A stretch of 64,000 nucleotides of DNA from Actinomycetaceae bacterium (GTDB taxonomy: Bacteria > Actinomycetota > Actinomycetes > Actinomycetales > Actinomycetaceae). The DNA lies in the NCBI GenBank assembly GCA_030528145.1, contig JAUMZK010000001.1:299770-363769 (forward strand). Reading direction: 5' to 3'. The notes below the pieces were generated by a model. That model saw only the letters and a program-made list of their open reading frames with translations, was not told where the DNA came from and did no database searches. The stretch's first letter is position 1; each line of letters begins with the position of its first letter. Positions 63,439 to 64,000 of this stretch are shown piece by piece. The position numbers and the translations under genes are program-made.

Positions 63439-64000
63439 ATTTTTCCACCACTTGCCGGGCCACACGCGCGCATATACCAGGACTGTAGCCTTTGCGAGCC
63501 AAAAATCCGTACAAACTACGCAGGTTCGCATCCCGGCTTTTCCCTGCTTTGTATCCCCGCCGAAATGCCAGTTCCTGGGCTTTTTCGTACGCGTCGTCCG
63601 CATCGATTTGGGTTGCCAATTTTGGGTCCAGTCCGCGCCGCTGTAGTTCTTGTTCGAGGGCGATCCCCACCAGACCGCGTTCAGCGAACCGCGTGCGTAC
63701 CAACATTTGCCCATACGCCTGGTCGTCCAACAAGCCTACGCGTTCAAAGCGACCCAAAATTTCGGCGATGACTTCAGAGCGAAACCCTAAATTCGCGAGT
63801 TTATCTGCCACCATTTTGGTGGAGTGCGCAGAACGGTCCAACATCCGCAAGGCGGCTTGCCGGGCAGCTTCTACTGCCTGCTCTGGCGGCAATTGCGCAT
63901 TTTTCTGGGCGGTGGCTGCGCGCTGGCGCGCCCCCCCCCCCCGCGTTTCCTCGTTCAACAAAACCGCCCACAAAAAAACCTTTTTCGTTTTTTTAGCCGC
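63422..64000 (-). CDS. recX: RecA regulator RecX, 5' end not resolved in the window
   Basis: Binds RecA filaments and limits recombinase activity. The three-helix repeats of RecX are visible: AALRMLDRSAHSTKMVADKL, GLLDDQAYGQMLVRTRFAER, GLVGIALEQELQRRGLDPKL and LYGFLARKGYSPGICARV. The frame stays open to the right edge with no good start; a TTG at 63973 is the last candidate inside. A 12-C tract on the plus strand falls in the low-complexity N-terminal part and reads Gly-Gly-Gly. recA is expected next, beyond the edge. Confidence 0.88.
   Translation of the reverse strand, partial: AAKKTKKVFLWAVLLNEETRGGGARQRAATAQKNAQLPPEQAVEAARQAALRMLDRSAHSTKMVADKLANLGFRSEVIAEILGRFERVGLLDDQAYGQMLVRTRFAERGLVGIALEQELQRRGLDPKLATQIDADDAYEKAQELAFRRGYKAGKSRDANLRSLYGFLARKGYSPGICARVARQVVEKYESSI
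63931..63942. repeat. Homopolymer tract of 12 C (12 G on the recX coding strand)
   Basis: It is the longest homopolymer I saw in the window. It lies inside the open recX frame, before the conserved RecX helices. Loss or gain of one base would shift the frame for any start upstream of it. It can be a slippage-prone switch or a sequencing-sensitive site. Confidence 0.8.

Larger units (their letters stand above)
2633..63662. repeat. Dispersed octamer CGAGGRCG, about 100 copies
   Basis: By eye I counted about 98 exact copies of CGAGGACG or CGAGGGCG on the two strands. Examples (approximate positions): 3750, 5121, 8811, 11544, 14104, 16310, 25793, 28590, 30905, 34963, 38461, 42494, 48884, 50557, 55260, 58120, 60452 and 63655. 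Chance expectation is about four to eight. Copies lie inside conserved genes in all codon phases, in gaps, and on both strands about equally. Its density of about 1.5 per kb is like that of DNA-uptake words. The counts are manual and approximate. Confidence 0.85.

Noticed and set aside
63439..63714. Long N-terminal extension of the CinA-domain protein
   Set aside because: It reads recX in another frame; the conserved domain begins at 63438 with a ribosome site.
1..64000. CRISPR arrays, tRNA or rRNA genes, insertion sequences, prophage genes
   Set aside because: I scanned for regularly spaced repeats, tRNA-like cloverleaf ends, transposase motifs and phage proteins and found none.
1..64000. 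CGAGGRCG as a Chi or KOPS-type polar signal
   Set aside because: Copies are about equally frequent on both strands throughout, with no sustained orientation; polar signals should be skewed. Not excluded for the whole genome.

Overview
The window is a gene-dense actinobacterial chromosome segment with GC in the mid-50s by eye. Gene order and content suggest the Actinomycetaceae or a close relative. The evidence is a complete mraZ-to-wag31 division and cell-wall (dcw) cluster with sepF and DivIVA/Wag31, the lexA / LysM / nrdR arrangement, the recX-cinA-miaB-miaA-hflX neighbourhood, a GntR-controlled inositol cluster, and many GTG and TTG starts. No tRNA, rRNA, CRISPR array, IS element or phage gene was found.

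Layout. (1) 1-8225: myo-inositol catabolism. A leftward operon (transaldolase, iolG, an IolE/IolH-type isomerase, iolC and the start of a Cgl0158-type aldolase cut by the left edge) stands beside a GntR regulator, with a second Gfo/Idh/MocA dehydrogenase and an IolT-type sugar porter running rightward. (2) 8737-16649: housekeeping. Leftward genes are a eukaryote-type UGPase, thiL, a TrmH-family methyltransferase, and infC-rpmI-rplT behind a leader attenuator, with an SseB-family gene and an unknown gene upstream. lipB and lipA run rightward. (3) 16585-22006: a type III restriction-modification module (broken XRE regulator, mod, res) between two 81-bp direct copies of the lipA 3' end. This is the clearest accessory region. 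(4) 22101-24321: an AMP-forming acyl ligase, a small membrane protein and an S4 RNA-binding protein. (5) 24353-45304: dnaE, rluD, lspA, wag31, yggT, sepF, pgeF, ftsZ, ftsQ, murC, murG, ftsW, murD, mraY, murF, ftsI, ftsL, rsmH and mraZ, all leftward, with a three-repeat MraZ operator at the head. (6) 45709-53676: a DUF3040 protein, dinB, a PAC2 protein, a HelD-like helicase, serA and a fadD-type ligase. (7) 53857-64000: nrdR and an SOS-type LysM gene divergent from lexA across three LexA boxes, ldh, a DinG-type helicase, hflX, an RsmC-like methyltransferase, miaA, miaB, cinA and recX (cut by the right edge).

The most unusual signal is not a gene. The octamer CGAGGRCG occurs about 100 times in 64 kb on both strands and in all codon phases. 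That is about twenty times chance and matches the density of the DNA-uptake words of Neisseria and Pasteurellaceae. One inverted pair of the word forms a terminator-like hairpin behind the inositol transporter, as uptake words often do.

Other points of interest: murE is missing between ftsI and murF, and dapF is missing between miaA and hflX, which together suggest a peptidoglycan without diaminopimelate. infC seems to start at AUC behind a terminator hairpin. A 12-C tract lies in the recX reading frame. Several genes show a -10 hexamer exactly seven bases before the start codon, suggesting leaderless mRNAs.
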